64,000 nucleotides of DNA from Thinopyrum elongatum (Eukaryota > Streptophyta > Magnoliopsida > Poales > Poaceae), in the NCBI GenBank assembly GCA_011799875.1, contig CM022300.1, positions 115,209,201 through 115,273,200 on the forward strand, written 5' to 3'. This document shows positions 12,913 to 25,419 of the stretch, piece by piece; position 1 is the first letter of the stretch, and each line of letters opens with the position of its first letter. Below the pieces are notes generated by a model. That model was not told the DNA's origin and made no database searches. It saw only the letters and a list, made by a program, of their open reading frames with translations. Made by a program: the position numbers and the translations under genes.

Positions 12913-14198
12913 ATGCGTTCTCAGATTTTTTCAAAAAGTATCAAGTTGAGGAATTTGACCATAGATGTCTTGAGGAATTTCACTAAGCATTCTTGACTCA
13001 GGTTCCAGAGTTGTACAGATTTGAAAATCCACACAAATGAGGAATCTTGAGGAAAATCATAGCTTAGAGAAATCGATCAAGGAAAGGAAGCATTGCGGTG
13101 TTTAAGGAGTGGAATGTTGAAGAATAAACACCTTTTGAGGATTTTGTGAAAATCATAAGAATCAAAGTAGGGTAGTAAGATCAGATTTTAATTACCCTTG
13201 ATGAAGAACACGACGAACTGGGAGTGGAGATGGAGAAGTTCGTCAGTCCAGATCTCCCACGCCCTAACTCGGCGGCAGGAGACAGCTACGACAGCAACGG
13301 AGTGAAGATTTCCACGGCCGATGCGAGTACGACGGCGACGAGGTCGAGGCAGTGAAGCTCTTCCTCACCGGCGACGATGGAGTTTAGCGGTGGCGCTAGG
13401 TCAGAGCTCGAGCAAGGAGAGTTGCAGCCGAGCGGAGTAAATGAGGTCTGAGGAGGGTAAGGGGTATTTATAGCCGAAGTGAAAAGCTGTTCGCCCGAAG
13501 ATTTTGGACGAACATGCCCCTGACCGTTGCTATCCTATAGACATGTATCACCCATGTACTGAGAAGTGGAGATCATGGGGGATCGTGGGTGAGTATTATA
13601 TTCCGTCGTGGGAAGTGGAACGGTTTGAGCGGCAACTGCCCAAAAATTAGATATGAAAATTTTAAAGTTTCGTTCGCAAGTTCTTCAGCTGTCAAGGACA
13701 CAGTGAAGACTTTGAACGATTGTCAAATAGAACGCACATGAAGAATTTGTGAACACACTGGGTTGAGTTTAGCATAGAGGGGGAACGGGTCCGATCACAT
13801 TCACTTAGAGGGAAAATCAATTTGAAGAATTAGCAATAAGTGAATGTTGTTGATGACATGAAAACTCAAATATATATAAATATATAGTCAATGAAGAACA
13901 CCAGTAGAAAAGTTGAAGAAATTGCAAACTTGAGGAATTTGAAAATTTGAAGAATTTGCAAAATGATGAAAAAAACTCAATTTTGAAGATTTTCAACTTT
14001 GGTTGGTGGCGTGACCCACCGTATAAGAATGATGATTTCAGACACCGCGTACAATTGTTGTAGGGCTCTGAGAATCAAATTCTTCATTAATTTCTTCACA
14101 CTTAGAGGGTTAGTCTTCATTGATTGAAGAAAAACATTACTTCGTGTGTTGCACATCAAAGTCATCAATTTTGCATAAGTGTTAGGATGTGTGTCCTT
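12913..14198 (-). other. Spacer between Sirevirus pol and env-like frame
   Basis: No long frame. The part at about 13200-13480 is GC-rich, like a promoter and leader reading toward the env-like frame (see the TATA box at 13465). The rest is AT-rich, with repeated GAGGAATTTGA and GAAGAATTTG words also found elsewhere in this element. Confidence 0.5.
13465..13472 (-). promoter_or_regulatory. Candidate internal TATA box upstream of the env-like frame
   Basis: The minus strand reads CGGCTATAAATACCCC here, followed by a GC- and CT-rich leader of about 250 bases and then AT-rich sequence up to the ATG at 12912. The layout resembles an independent plant promoter with a leader that may contain an intron (candidate donor AAGGGTAATT near 13195). 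Inference only. Confidence 0.4.
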
Positions 14199-16852
14199 TC
14201 AAAGAGCATTCAAAGATTCTAAGATATTCAGCTCACACCGCAACATGCAAAATCTCTTTTCATTCAAGGGCTTTGTGAAGATATCCGCCAGTTGTTCTTC
14301 AGTCTTCACGTGGTCGATGAAGATATCGCCCTTCAACACATGATCTCGAAGAAATTGATGACGAAACTAGATGTGCTTTGTCTTCGAGTGCTGAACTGGG
14401 TTGTGAGCAATCTTGATGGCACTCTCGTTATCGCAGTAGAGAGGCACGTTCTTCTAATTGATGCCATAATCCTTGAGGGTTTGCTTCATCCACAGCAATT
14501 GAGCACAACAAGAACCAATAGCAATATACTCAGCTTCAGCAGTAGACAGTGATATGCAGTCCTGCTTCTTCGAGGACCAACATACTAAGGATCGTCTGAG
14601 GAAATGGCATGTGCCTGATGTTGACTTGCGATCCACCCGATCACCAGCATAGTCAGAGTCAGAATATCCAATGAAATCAAAAGCCGAGCCCTTGGGAGAC
14701 CATAATCCAAGTGTTGGAGTGTGAGCTAGATATCGAAGAATATGTTTCACAGCCTTGTGGTGTGATTCCTTCGGTGTAGCTTGAAAACGGGTACACATGT
14801 AAACACTAAGCATAATATCTGGCCTAGATGCACATAGGTACAATAAAGAGCCAATCATGGAGCGGTATACCTTTTGATCGAAATCTTTACCATTTTCGTT
14901 GGTGCAGAGGTGGCCATTAGTGGGCATAGGGATTTTGACGCCTTTGCAATCTTGCATGCCGAATTTCCTCAGAACATCGTTGAGGTATTTCTCTTGAGAT
15001 ATGAAGATGCCATTGCGTTGTTGACGAATTTGAAGACCTAAGAAGAATTTCAATTCTCCCATCATAGACATTTGATATTCTTCGTGCATCATGTATCCAA
15101 ATTCATCATTGTAACGTTCGTCAGTACAGCCAAAGATAATATCGTCCACATATATTTGGCACACGAATAATTCATCATCATAAGTTTTGGTGAAACGAGT
15201 TGGGTCAAGTGAACCGGGTTTGAAGCCTTTCTTCATGAGGAATTCCTTCAGTGTATCATACCACGCCCGAGGGGCCTGCTTGAGGCCATAGAGGGCCTTG
15301 TTGAGTCTGAAGACTTTGTTAGGATGCTTAGGATCTTCAAAACCTGAGGGTTGAGCAACATATACTTCTTCCTCAAGCTTACCATTGAGAAATGCACTTT
15401 TCACATCCATTTGATATAAGATGATATTATGATGGTTAGCATAGGCAAGCAATATGCGAATAGCCTCAAGTCTAGCAACAGGTGTAAAAGTTTCATCGAA
15501 GTCAATTCCTTCAACCTGTGTGTAGCCCTGAGCTACAAGACGAGCCTTATTCCTCACCACTAGGACATTTTCGTCTTGCTTGTTGCGGTAGATCCACTTG
15601 GTACCTATGATGTTGTGCTTGCGAGGATCTGGTCGCTTGACAAGTTCCCACACGTTGTTGAGCTCGAATTGATGCAATTCCTCTTACATTGCTTGAATCC
15701 ACTCAGGCTCCAGAAATGCCTCATCAACTTTGGTGGGCTTTGTGATAGAGACAAAAGCGAAGTGCCCACAAAAGTTAGACAAATGTGAAGCTTTTGAGCG
15801 TGCCTGGTGCATTGATGTCGTCGAGGATTTTCTCAATCTGCACTTCATTTGCCACGCGAGGATGAGCAGGTCGATGACTTTGATTGGGTTGAGTATTTTC
15901 TTCAACACCATTTTCCTCAGGTGCACCAATGTGATTGTCTTCATTGTCAGGAATAACTTCTTCAGCAGGTTCTTCAGTGGGTATGACATCCTCAGTAGCC
16001 TTGAGCTTAATGGATTCCTCAGGAGACATTTCATCTAGCACAGGAGGCAGGCGCTCTCTTTGCGAGCCGTTAGTCTCATCGAACCGCACATCTACAGTTT
16101 CAACAACCTTGTTGTGATAGGCGTTGAAGACTCTGCAGGTGTGCGAGTCCTTTTTGTAACCAAGCATAAAACCTTCATGTGCTTTCGGTGCAATTTTGGA
16201 ATTGTGATGAGGATCTCTAATCTAGCATTTAGCATCGAAGACTTTGAAATAACTCACATTGGGTTTCTTGTCAGTGAGGAGCTCATATGAGGTCTTCTTG
16301 AAGAATTTGTGAAGATATACCCTGTTGATGATGTGGCACGCAATATCAATAGCCTCAGGACAGAATCGGCGAGGTGTCTTGTATTAATCAAGCATGGTGC
16401 GAGCCACCTCAACAAGAGTCCTGTTCTTACGCTCCACGACATCATTCTGCTGAGGAGTGTATGGGGCAGATAACTCATGAGTAATACCAAGTTCATCAAG
16501 ATAGTCATCAAGACCAGTGTTCTTGAACTCGGTCCCATTGTCACTCCTGATATGCTTGATCTTCACACCAAAATTCGTCAAGGCCCTTGAGGAAAACCGT
16601 TTGAAGACTTCCTGCACTTCAGTTTTGTACATAATGATATGCACCCAGGTGTAACGAGAATAATCATCAACAATAACAAAGCCATATAATGATGCTGCAT
16701 TTGTTAGTGTGGCATAATGAGTAGGGCCAAAGAGGTCCATGTGAAGCAATTCAAAAGGACGAGTGGTAGTCATGATAGTCTTCGAGGGATGCTTGGATCT
16801 GGTCATCTTTCCAGCCTCACAAGCCCCACAAAGATGATCTTTGAGGAATTTG
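14199..16852 (-). pseudogene. Sirevirus pol: integrase core, reverse transcriptase, RNase H (decayed)
   Basis: Integrase core: D in HMDLFGP near 16735, D in RSDNGTEF near 16535, E in VVERKNR near 16430. RT holds YVDDIIFG near 15140; RNase H has GYSDSDYAG and the C-terminal STAEAEY block. Damage: stops near 16383 and 16224, a frameshift near 15790 between the integrase C-terminus and RT, a stop at 15684, and stops at about 14451 and 14364 in the RNase H tail; the normal end is TGA at 14199. The 407-residue stretch 14454..15677 is still open. The right boundary is the CACTA insertion, and the integrase N-terminal part continues at 52303 and beyond. Confidence 0.9.
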
Positions 16853-16882
16853 CACTACAAAAAAAAAATACACTTTCGTGAT
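16853..16882 (+). repeat. CACTA left terminal inverted repeat
   Basis: CACTAC, ten A, then TACACTTTCGTGA. It aligns imperfectly with the right end over about 28-30 bp (CACTA-Y-A8, ACAC, CGTGA). The next 180 bp hold repeated words (ATGACA, TCATGGAAGTG, GATGATACGTG), some shared with the right end. Confidence 0.85.
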
Positions 16883-17015
16883 GATACGTGTTTGTCACAG
16901 TAGGTCATGTTTTCTGTCATGCATTTACATCCATGACAATTTTATGACAGAATCAAGATAGTCATACCTGTGCTGTCATAGAAGTGTTCCATGACAATAC
17001 CAAAATTATCATCAT

Positions 17016-17039
17016 GGAAGTGTCCACTTCCATGACGAT
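17016..17039. repeat. Perfect palindrome in the CACTA left end
   Basis: Two 11-base arms (TCATGGAAGTG and CACTTCCATGA) around a 2-base centre. Related single half-sites (ATGGAAGTG, ATAGAAGTG) recur within 200 bp and near the right terminus, as expected of transposase-binding or fold-back motifs. Confidence 0.6.
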
Positions 17040-18125
17040 AAATGGCGCGTCATGGAAGTGCTTTCGTCAAGGGTAACCGACACGTGGCATCCACCGTAAC
17101 GGGTCGCCGTTAAGCTATCGGGTTCCGGTTTGGATCCGATAACTCGTTAACAGCCCGGATCAATGTGGATTTTCCACGTGTAAAATTCACATTCGCCGGC
17201 GGATCCACGTGCCGGCTCAGCGTTGGGACAGTTGTCATCCAGTGAATGGACGGGACGCGCCTATGATACATCGACACGTGGCTCGGCCCAACAGTGGCCC
17301 ATTCAGATCAAAAGGCCGGCCTGTTTGACCTGGTCAAAAGGTAACGGCCGGCCCACTTAAAGCCTGTTAACGTCCTGTTCGCATATAGCCCATTTACAGC
17401 CCGCTTACTCACGTCCCATTATGGCCTATCCGAATTAGGCCTAGTAGCGTCATCTGGGCCGTCCAATATGATTCCAGCCCGTTGTAACTTTTGGCCCATT
17501 TATGGCCCATGACGTCTTTCGGCCCATATGAGGCCCTTTGTAACTCTTGGCCCATTAACGGCCCTTGGTGAAACTATCCCGTAATGAATAGTGTATCGCT
17601 TTAGACCCATTAATGACCCATTATTCCATTGGGCCGTTTCCAGCCCATGTTATCTTTCGGCCTTCTAAGGGCCCATTTATTCTTGGGCTGATTTGCAGCA
17701 TTCGATTACTTACGGTCCGTTACTGGCCCATTCTGGTTGTGGGCCAAATTCAGCCCGTGGTTAAAGTCGGCCCGTTTGTGGCCCGTTAATCCGTTGGGCC
17801 GTTTTCATAGCATCATCAAATACGGCCCATTAACGACCCGTTATGCCTGTCGATAGAACCAAGCCCGTTATAATCATCGGCCTATTAACGGCCCGTTATG
17901 GTCGGCCCATGAACGGACGATTCCCACTCTAGCCCGTTTACGGTCCATAATGCGGTCCGTTATTGGCCCATGTTTGGCCAATTGATCGTACGGCCCATAG
18001 AAGGTCCATTGATTCTACGACCCGTAGAAGGCCCGTAGGAGGCCCATGGTCACTACAGCAGATAGCAGGACCATGGTGGCAACGGTCCGTATGTAGCCCA
18101 TGGTTATTGTGGCCTAGTTATAAAA
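17040..18125 (+). repeat. CACTA left subterminal repeat array
   Basis: More than fifteen degenerate copies of a 10-20 base unit built on GGCCCATTA / CGGCCCGTT, on both strands. No open frame of note. CACTA subterminal repeats bind the TNPA-type protein in the maize En/Spm system; that role is inferred here by position. Confidence 0.75.
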
Positions 18126-19799
18126 AATAGGTTATTGTGGCCACTAGGAAAACGCAGAAAAAGAACTGCAGTGACTACAAGCAAACAACTAGACAAGACA
18201 ATAAGGAAATAAATAAGCAAGCAACTTACGCTAGGCTATTACGGCTATTACACATATTACATCCACTGGGCATCAAAGTTCGCCACTAGTGCAAATATGG
18301 GGAACAAAGCAGCATATTACATACACTGGTTGTCAAAGTTGGTGACCAATGCAAATAAACACTGCAGCAAAACAAGTCCAGCACTGAAACCACTTCACAA
18401 GAGCTCAAGAAACAATATCCTGGGTATCCACCATGCTGGCAAGATGCTTAGCAAGCTTATTAGCTTTCTCTTGTTTGGCGCTTAAATTCTCCAGCGCTTG
18501 TTGTTGCACCAGAAAGTATGCATCTGAATTCTGCAGGGACTTCCTTAGTCCTTTGGCTTCCTGTCGCAGCACATCTGATCGATGTCTTTCAACTTCAAGT
18601 TGAGACTCAAGAAGCTGAACTGACTCAGGCGGCGAGTTCAAAGAGCTGGTGCCAACAGTAGTGGCCAGTAACTCGAACACTACATCAAGACAGGACTTTG
18701 GGGTTGTCTCACTATCTTCAAGATAGTTTTTATTAGCTTTCTTGGAGACCAACAGGGATGTCTCACTATCTTGAACCTTATCTGCATTACTTCCTTTACC
18801 ATTGCATAACGGGGTACTCTTCTCCAATATTTTGTCCGCATTCTAAACGAGAAACAAGCAGACACATCACGGGTTTACGATGTTGTATATGAAACTCATT
18901 TTGGTAAACCAATTCAGTAGTAAGGTGGACAGGATAACAACATGAAACAAACATATATCTATATAGTATGGTCACTGTATGGTCTATATCATTCTAGTTT
19001 ATGTTGCCAAATCAAGATAAAGACAGTTCAAATCATATCTGTTTAAGACAAAGCAGCATAGACAAAATATAAGTGTGGGAAACTATACAGCACTAACAAC
19101 ACTTGTAATGTGCATGGCATGAGAACATAATTGTTTATTCAATTGAAACTGAAATCAACATAGAGCAAGTTACAACAGCAAACACGTTAAAAAAACAGGT
19201 TTAAAACATACCTGTTGCGCCATTGGAGTTTCAATTGCATCCTTCAAATTTGAAATTAGTTGGTATGAGTAAATACAGTGATGCAAGAGCAAAGGAGTAT
19301 GAACCATAGCTACGGAACCTGACCTGAGAACAATTCTTCTTCTGGTTTAAGTGTTGACTTGGGGTTCGGAGTGGTGGTCCTCGTTCTTTGGGCACTGCAG
19401 TTGCCTTACTAACTACTCGTGTTTGGGTGCTCTGTGGTGGAGACGATGCTGTGTCAACTGGAACTGGGTTACTATCTGCTGTGGTTGGGGTTAGAAGGGG
19501 TGTAGCTGGTTCTCTGTCCAACTGGGTAGGGGTACAATCTGCGTGAGTCTGGGTTATGTGTGGTGGGGCTGGTTCTTGGGCAAGTACAACCGTGGTTCTA
19601 TCTGCATTGACGGGTAGCACTATCTTTTCTGAAGACCGTGTTTTTACTCCCATAGATACTGCCATCAGCCCCTCCAATTCAAATGGCTGATAAACAAGAA
19701 AAGTAATTGAATGTACAGACATTGTATGATAGACAGGTGCAATGGATAGTAGGGAAGAAAACAGGGCATAAAATAATTCACATTTATGTTGTCTAACCA

Positions 19800-21300
19800 A
19801 ACATGATAGCATGACATAATTTCACATATATGATGGCTAATTAAACAGGATAGCATGACACAATTTCACATATATAATGGCTAACTAAATAGGATAGAAT
19901 AACATACTTCAAAATATGATGACTATGTAAACAGGAGACATGATATAACTATACGATGTGTCTATTAAAGTGGTTGGCATGCCATAATTCACATACATGT
20001 CGTCGATGGAAACATGATGGCATGATATAATTCACGGATAGAATGACATAATTCAAAATATGATGACTATGTAAACAGGATGAGATGATATAACTATATT
20101 ATGTCTTTAGAAAATGGGTTGGCATGCCATAATTCAGATACATGCTGTCTATGTAAATATCATGGCATGATATAATTCAAATATATGATTTATATACTAA
20201 GCAAGTGAGCAGAGGGCAATCGCATATATGATGTGTCAACTAAGCAGATGGCATTCAATATTGTGTATATGATGTAAAAACTAAGCATTGCAAGACAACA
20301 TATGCATGATATGAGTAATATAACCCTGCCATGTTTGAGCATACACCTCAGGGGGGAAATAGGACTGGTCATCTGTCTCTGAATCCTCCTCTGAGGAGCT
20401 ATCTATAACCAGCAAGATATCTGCTTCAGTAGGTAGCATTGTGTGCTCTGAAGACCTTGTTTTCACTCCAGATTTTTCCATCACCAATTCAAATGGCTGA
20501 TGCACAGGAAGAGTAGTTGAATATACAAATATTGTCGACAAATGGAATACGTAATACAAAAAAAGGATGACATGATATAATTCACATATATGACGCTTGG
20601 CTAAACATCATGGGATTGCATAATTCACATACATAATGCCTTGCAACAAGATAGCATTGCATAATTCACATATATAATGTCTTGCAACAAGATGGCATTG
20701 CATAATTCACATATATGGTAATTAGACACTAAACAGGTGGCATTCACACAAAGCATGTCTAAACTAAGCAAATGACATGCCAATGCAAGACACCATATGC
20801 ATGATATGAGCAATATAACCCTGCCAAGTTAGGGCATGCACCTCGGGGGGGGGGGGGAATAGGACTGGTCATCTGTCTCTGAATCCTCCTCTGAGGAGCT
20901 ATCCGTAACCAGCAAGATATGCGCTTCGTCAGATAGCACTGTCTGCTCTGAAGACCTTGTTTTCACTCCAGATTTTTCCATGACCGTGTCGAATGGCTGA
21001 TGCACAGGAAGAGTAATTGAATGTACTAACATTGTTGACAAATTTAATATGTAATAAAAAAGGATGGCATGATATAATTCACATATAAGATGACTGGCTA
21101 ACCAGGATGGCATTGCAAAATTCACATATATGATGCCTGGCTAAACAAGATGGCATTGCATGATTCACATATATGATATAGAAACTAAACAGATGGCATT
21201 CACACAATGCATGTCTAAACTAAGCAGATGACATATTTTATGTATAAAGTAAGCAATGCAAGGCACCATATGCATGGTATGACCAACATCAGCATGCCAA
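19800..21300 (-). repeat. Intronic degenerate repeats and a ~490-bp tandem exon-intron duplication
   Basis: AT-rich sequence of many variants of GATGGCATGATATAATTCACA-like units about 40-60 bases apart. Superimposed is a larger period: blocks at about 20281-20560 and 20775-21060 are clear copies including the exon-like segment, and a third shortened block starts near 21245. One copy carries a 12-G run at about 20846. Confidence 0.7.
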
Positions 21301-22139
21301 GTTAGAGCAAAAGACCTCAGGGGGTAAATAGGAGTGGTCTGCTCCCTCTGAATCCCCCTATGAACAGTTATCTTCCTCTTGATTACAGTCTGGAATGGGG
21401 GGAGGGGGTGTTTTTGCGCCCACCATGGAGCGACGTCTGCATGAAATTTTATTGCCACGCAAGGCTCGTCTCTTTTGCTCTACATGTTCAGTACCATTGT
21501 GTACAATAACTGACATGCATAGGAATAAAACATAGTGAGATTATGTAAGGAGGGCATGCACAAATCCAGAGTGATGGTAGCAAACTGTGGATAGACCCAA
21601 AACCAATGATAGCAGGCAGTTAATATCTTCAGTTAAAAAATACAGATAATGGCTCCTTTAATGTTTGTTTCCACCCAACATGAAACTCATAGTAGACACC
21701 CAAGATTAACTAGATAGTAGACACATAGTATTGATGCTGCCCCAATATGTACCCCACAACCATTTAAAAACTCAAGTTTGAGCATTAGTTTGGACCTGAC
21801 TCGGAGTCTAATCGGTGAATAGGGCGATAAAGTAGCATGTCATCATATTAAGCGATGCATAACGTAAGCAGACACGAAAGAGTGCGACCTCTCTTGCTGA
21901 CCCGTGTAGTCCTCAAGGTCATCTGCTCAGTTGATGATGGTAATGCAGTTGTCGTGGCTGCCGACGGCGGGGAAGAAGATCTGAGGCGGTGAAAGACAGT
22001 CTGGAGGGCGGATCCCTACTGTGGTGAACCCTTCCGTCGTTGGAGCAGCTGAGCTGGGGTGGACCACGGCGCAGCAGGAGCGGGACAAATCACACAAGGT
22101 TTTCTTTGACACATATCTGTAACAGAAGTAATTCTGTAA

Positions 22140-22569
22140 GGGCTTGTTTGAATTGGAGGATTCTAACAATGCATGGATAGGAAATACACAGGAATAGGAT
22201 AGGAATGCATGTGCAAAACAGAGAATTTAAAAACACAGGAATTCTGCCAATCTGGGTGTTTGGTTCACAAGAATTGGAAGATCACAGGAATGCAAAGAAG
22301 TATGGTGAAATTAAGTCAAACCACAAGAAAATGTACGGTTATAATGCTATTATGCTACTATCTCTTAGTATTGTGCTTCATGAATAGGAATTTGAAAAGG
22401 AGGCCAAGTGGATATTAAAATTCCTACGGTTTTTCTTTCAAGGAGACACTAAAGGAACAAATCCTACAGTTTTCCTTTGCTCCATTCCTTTGAACCAAAT
22501 GCATGAATAGTAGTACCATAGGAAACTTTCCAATTCCTATGTTTTTCCTTCACTTTTCCTTTCAAGCAC
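22140..22569. mobile_element. Harbinger/Tourist-like MITE (tentative)
   Basis: Starts GGGCTTGTTTGAATTGG after a TAA. Its distal part holds the complementary CCATTCCTTTGAACCAAA and it ends near CCTTTCAAGCAC. The GGAATTCC/AGGAAT-rich body is typical of small PIF/Harbinger MITEs. The ends match only partly, so the boundaries are approximate. Confidence 0.35.
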
Positions 22570-23269
22570 TGGCGATTCTAGTAGGCAGGCTTGAACAGGG
22601 AAAAGCCTACACTCCAAAAATGTTTTTGTGCTACTTCTACTACTTTGGACCCAGGCCACTGCCCTACTAGCTCAACTCCCAAGCCCATCTACAAATGCAC
22701 AGCTCAAACGCGTAGAAATAAATAATGATGGCGTTCAAGAGAGTCCATCACGGATAGCTAAGTTGCCTGGTACCTCACTGCTTGTCATATAGTAGGAGGA
22801 ACTAATCGTATTTCACGTTACTACACGTGTTCAGCCGACAATATATACAACATGTAGAGTAAAAAAGCGATGCAACAAGTGTACAACCTCTTTGGCGAAG
22901 CCATGTTGATCTCAGCATCATTGGGTTGGTCGATGAGGATGCTCCGGCTGATGAGGCTGTTGGAGGAGGGGAAGAAGATCTTAGGCATCTGGAGATGGAG
23001 CCGAGGGTACTGCTCCGCTGTGATCGAGGGTTTCGTCATTGGAGCAGCTCCGGTGAGTTGTACGACGGCGAGGCTGAAGCAGGACAAGAGAGACAATGTT
23101 AACCTGAGTGGAATTCTAATAGCATCTCCAATAGATGATGTAAAATACATAACCACAAAGTGCTAGATGTAAAATACATCAGCCACTCATCTCTGAACTT
23201 AACTGTCGAAACTAAATTTTACTGTCGATACTGAACACACTAGTAGCAGAAAAGCAGTACCAGCAACAG

Positions 23270-23575
23270 CAGCGCCCGGAGCAGTAGCGCGTGCGAGAGC
23301 CGGGGCAGCTGGTCGTGTAGCAGCATCTCGGGTAGCAGCTGCAGGGGCTCGAGCGAGAGCAGGATCTGCTACTCGTGCAGTAGCAGCGCGAGCAAGAGTA
23401 GAGCAGCAGCGCAAGCAAGAGCAAGAGCAAGTGCAGCAGCGCGAGCAAGAGTAGAGCAGCAGCGCGAGCAAGAGCAAGAGCAAGAGCAGCAACGCGAGCA
23501 AGAGCAAGAGCAGACCAGGCAGGGGACCGAGAGCAAGAGCAGAGCAGTAGCACGAGCGAGAGCCAAAGCAGCATC
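23270..23575. repeat. GAGCAA/AGCAGC-type simple repeat
   Basis: Irregular hexanucleotide repeats (GAGCAA, GAGCAG, CAGCGC). Open in several frames, giving leucine-, serine- and cysteine-rich or alanine/arginine-rich strings. It lies between two copies of the TNPA-like 5' module. Not counted as coding. Confidence 0.7.
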
Positions 23576-24100
23576 AGCTCCTACTGATGTGGACGTCGCC
23601 GCCGAGGGAGCGACGCCGTAAAGGAAGTGGTCGGCGACACCGCCATAGATGGAGCCGCGCCATCGCTGCTCGGGACCGAGCGCCGGCAGCACCGTGAGAT
23701 CGAATTAAGAAGAAAATGCAACAATTAGTGTAGAACCTCTTTGGTAGCACCGATTAGGCCTCAACTTCATCCGAGGAATTGATGATGGTGTTGCTCTTCC
23801 GGTGGTGCAGGTGAAGACGGAGCTGTGGGAATGGAGATGGCGCGAAAGACGAGGCGAACATCGGGGCAGCTCCTTAGAGGTGGAGGACGGGGTGGCTGAA
23901 CCGGCGGGACGACGAGATCAATAACGGATCCTCATCCGGTGCGGTGGACGAGGGACATCGATGTGTTGCTGTGGACGACATCGTCGGGGAAGAGGCTCCG
24001 GCTGGGTGGCGGACGGAGGAGGGTGTGGGGCTTCGCGGGTTTTCGCAGTCTCGGTGTATGAATGGGGGGGGGGGCGGAGGGGATGGGAGGAGGGAACCAT

Positions 24101-24932
24101 GGCTGAGGGACGCGCTTGTCCAAAATGTGGGGTAAGTTATGAAAGTACCTCCACCGATTTGAGCTAGGCGGTTCTTTCGGTTCAGGGGTATCACGGGAAT
24201 TTCACATGTCGGGATTTCGCAGGAGGTGGGAGTTTTCGCGCGCGTTGTAATTTTGGGATAGCAAGGCACGGGTTGAGATGGAGGGAGTTTTCGGAGCACA
24301 ACGAGACAAAGAGATATCTTAAAATTTTGGGGTAACAAGGCGCGGGTTGAAGAGGCGGGAGTTTCGCATCACGATAGACAGAGATGCTAGCTTAAAATTT
24401 CGGCATAACAAGGCGCGGCTTCAAATTTCGGGAGAACAAGCTTAACGTGTACAAAACAAAAAAGACAATTCGCACCCAACTAGAAAGAGCCATGTCCCGT
24501 TTTACTATATTACTAGAAAATGCCATTCAAATACAACAATAAAAAACTAAAAAAATCGAAACAACAAGCTTAACGTGTACAATACCAAATCAATTTGCAC
24601 TTCCCTGAACAATAAAAAAACAATTCGTGCTGTCTAGCATATGGACTAAATTTGAGTACATTTTCCCTGTTTGAATGGGATTGTACTCGGGTTAGTTATA
24701 CAACCATCTAAATATTATCTTCACAACACTTGACATGGATATAGGAGTAGTAAATTCCCATATAAATATGAACTGCATGTACATACGATCTCGAATTCAA
24801 ATATATGTATCCATTTTATGTTGAATTAAAATCATAGTACATGTATGCTCTAGCTAGATGTTCGGAATCTAAACCATGTATGATACTATGTACAATGTGT
24901 TTAACACGCACAACACACACACACCATTTAGA
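24101..24932. other. AT-rich CACTA interior without a gene
   Basis: Contains three degenerate direct copies of an AAATTTTGGGGTAACAAGGCGCGGGTT-like unit (about 24250-24440, written here only as a consensus of its parts: AATTTTGGG, AACAAGG, CGCGGGTT) and two copies of AAGCTTAACGTGTACA. No supported reading frame. Confidence 0.45.
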
Positions 24933-25419
24933 CTAGTAAGATACACGTGCATTGCACGCATGAGATTTGGCAACCAAATTATGAATAAATACCATACTAT
25001 AGCATGTAAGCTTTGAGTCATATATGCATGATGTAGATGTTCGTTTAATTCTTATAGTTCATCACATTCAAAATCAATTATTTTTTATAAAAAAGTTAAT
25101 CTATTTTAAGATTCATGGAATTGTGCGTTGTAAAGCATAAAGTAAAAATAGATAATGGCAATTCATCTAGAAAAAAAATTGGGCAATTATGATACGGAAG
25201 ATTCTAGAACAAATGAGAAGTGCTTCTGTTTTGAGGTTTGTGCATTATGCTTAAGTTCAACCATGGAGTCTTCTAGATTGTACATGTGGCAGAATCTGGT
25301 GGAATATAGATGATATCCAACGGCCAGTAGTGATCGGATTTTCCATCTCTGCACCATCGGATTGGCTTCATCCAACGACCATCTTTTAAAATTATTTGCA
25401 CACTATATAGGGGTATAGA
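24933..25419 (-). mobile_element. Non-autonomous Helitron A (487 bp)
   Basis: On the minus strand it begins TCTATACCCC, preceded by A, and ends CTTACTAG, followed by T, fitting A-to-T insertion. A hairpin (GTGCA-A-TGCAC) lies about 10 bases before the CTAG end, as in Helitron 3' ends. A second copy of identical length lies in opposite orientation at 37163. The short frames inside are not considered genes. Confidence 0.75.

Larger units (their letters stand above)
18405..24100 (-). pseudogene. TNPA-like CACTA accessory gene, multi-exon, exon modules duplicated, decayed
   Basis: Last exon 18405..about 18843 (minus): acidic N-terminal part, then a coiled-coil (about 75 residues, QLEVERHRSDVLRQEAKGL...) typical of the non-catalytic CACTA protein. 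Its acceptor TTTAG lies at about 18845. Upstream exon-like pieces: 19231-19675, with a proline/threonine-rich repeat and GVKTRSSEK; two near-copies of an acidic DSSSEEDSETDD exon at about 20320-20500 and 20840-20990; a third, partial copy near 21310-21370. A different module, ending in a CAAAGAGGTT-like border, recurs near 21900-22090, 22880-23090 and 23740-23900. Introns are AT-rich. No full product can be assembled. A TNPD-type transposase is absent. Confidence 0.5.

Noticed and set aside
23199..23692. Leucine/cysteine-rich or serine/alanine-rich frames
   Set aside because: Translations of a hexanucleotide simple repeat.
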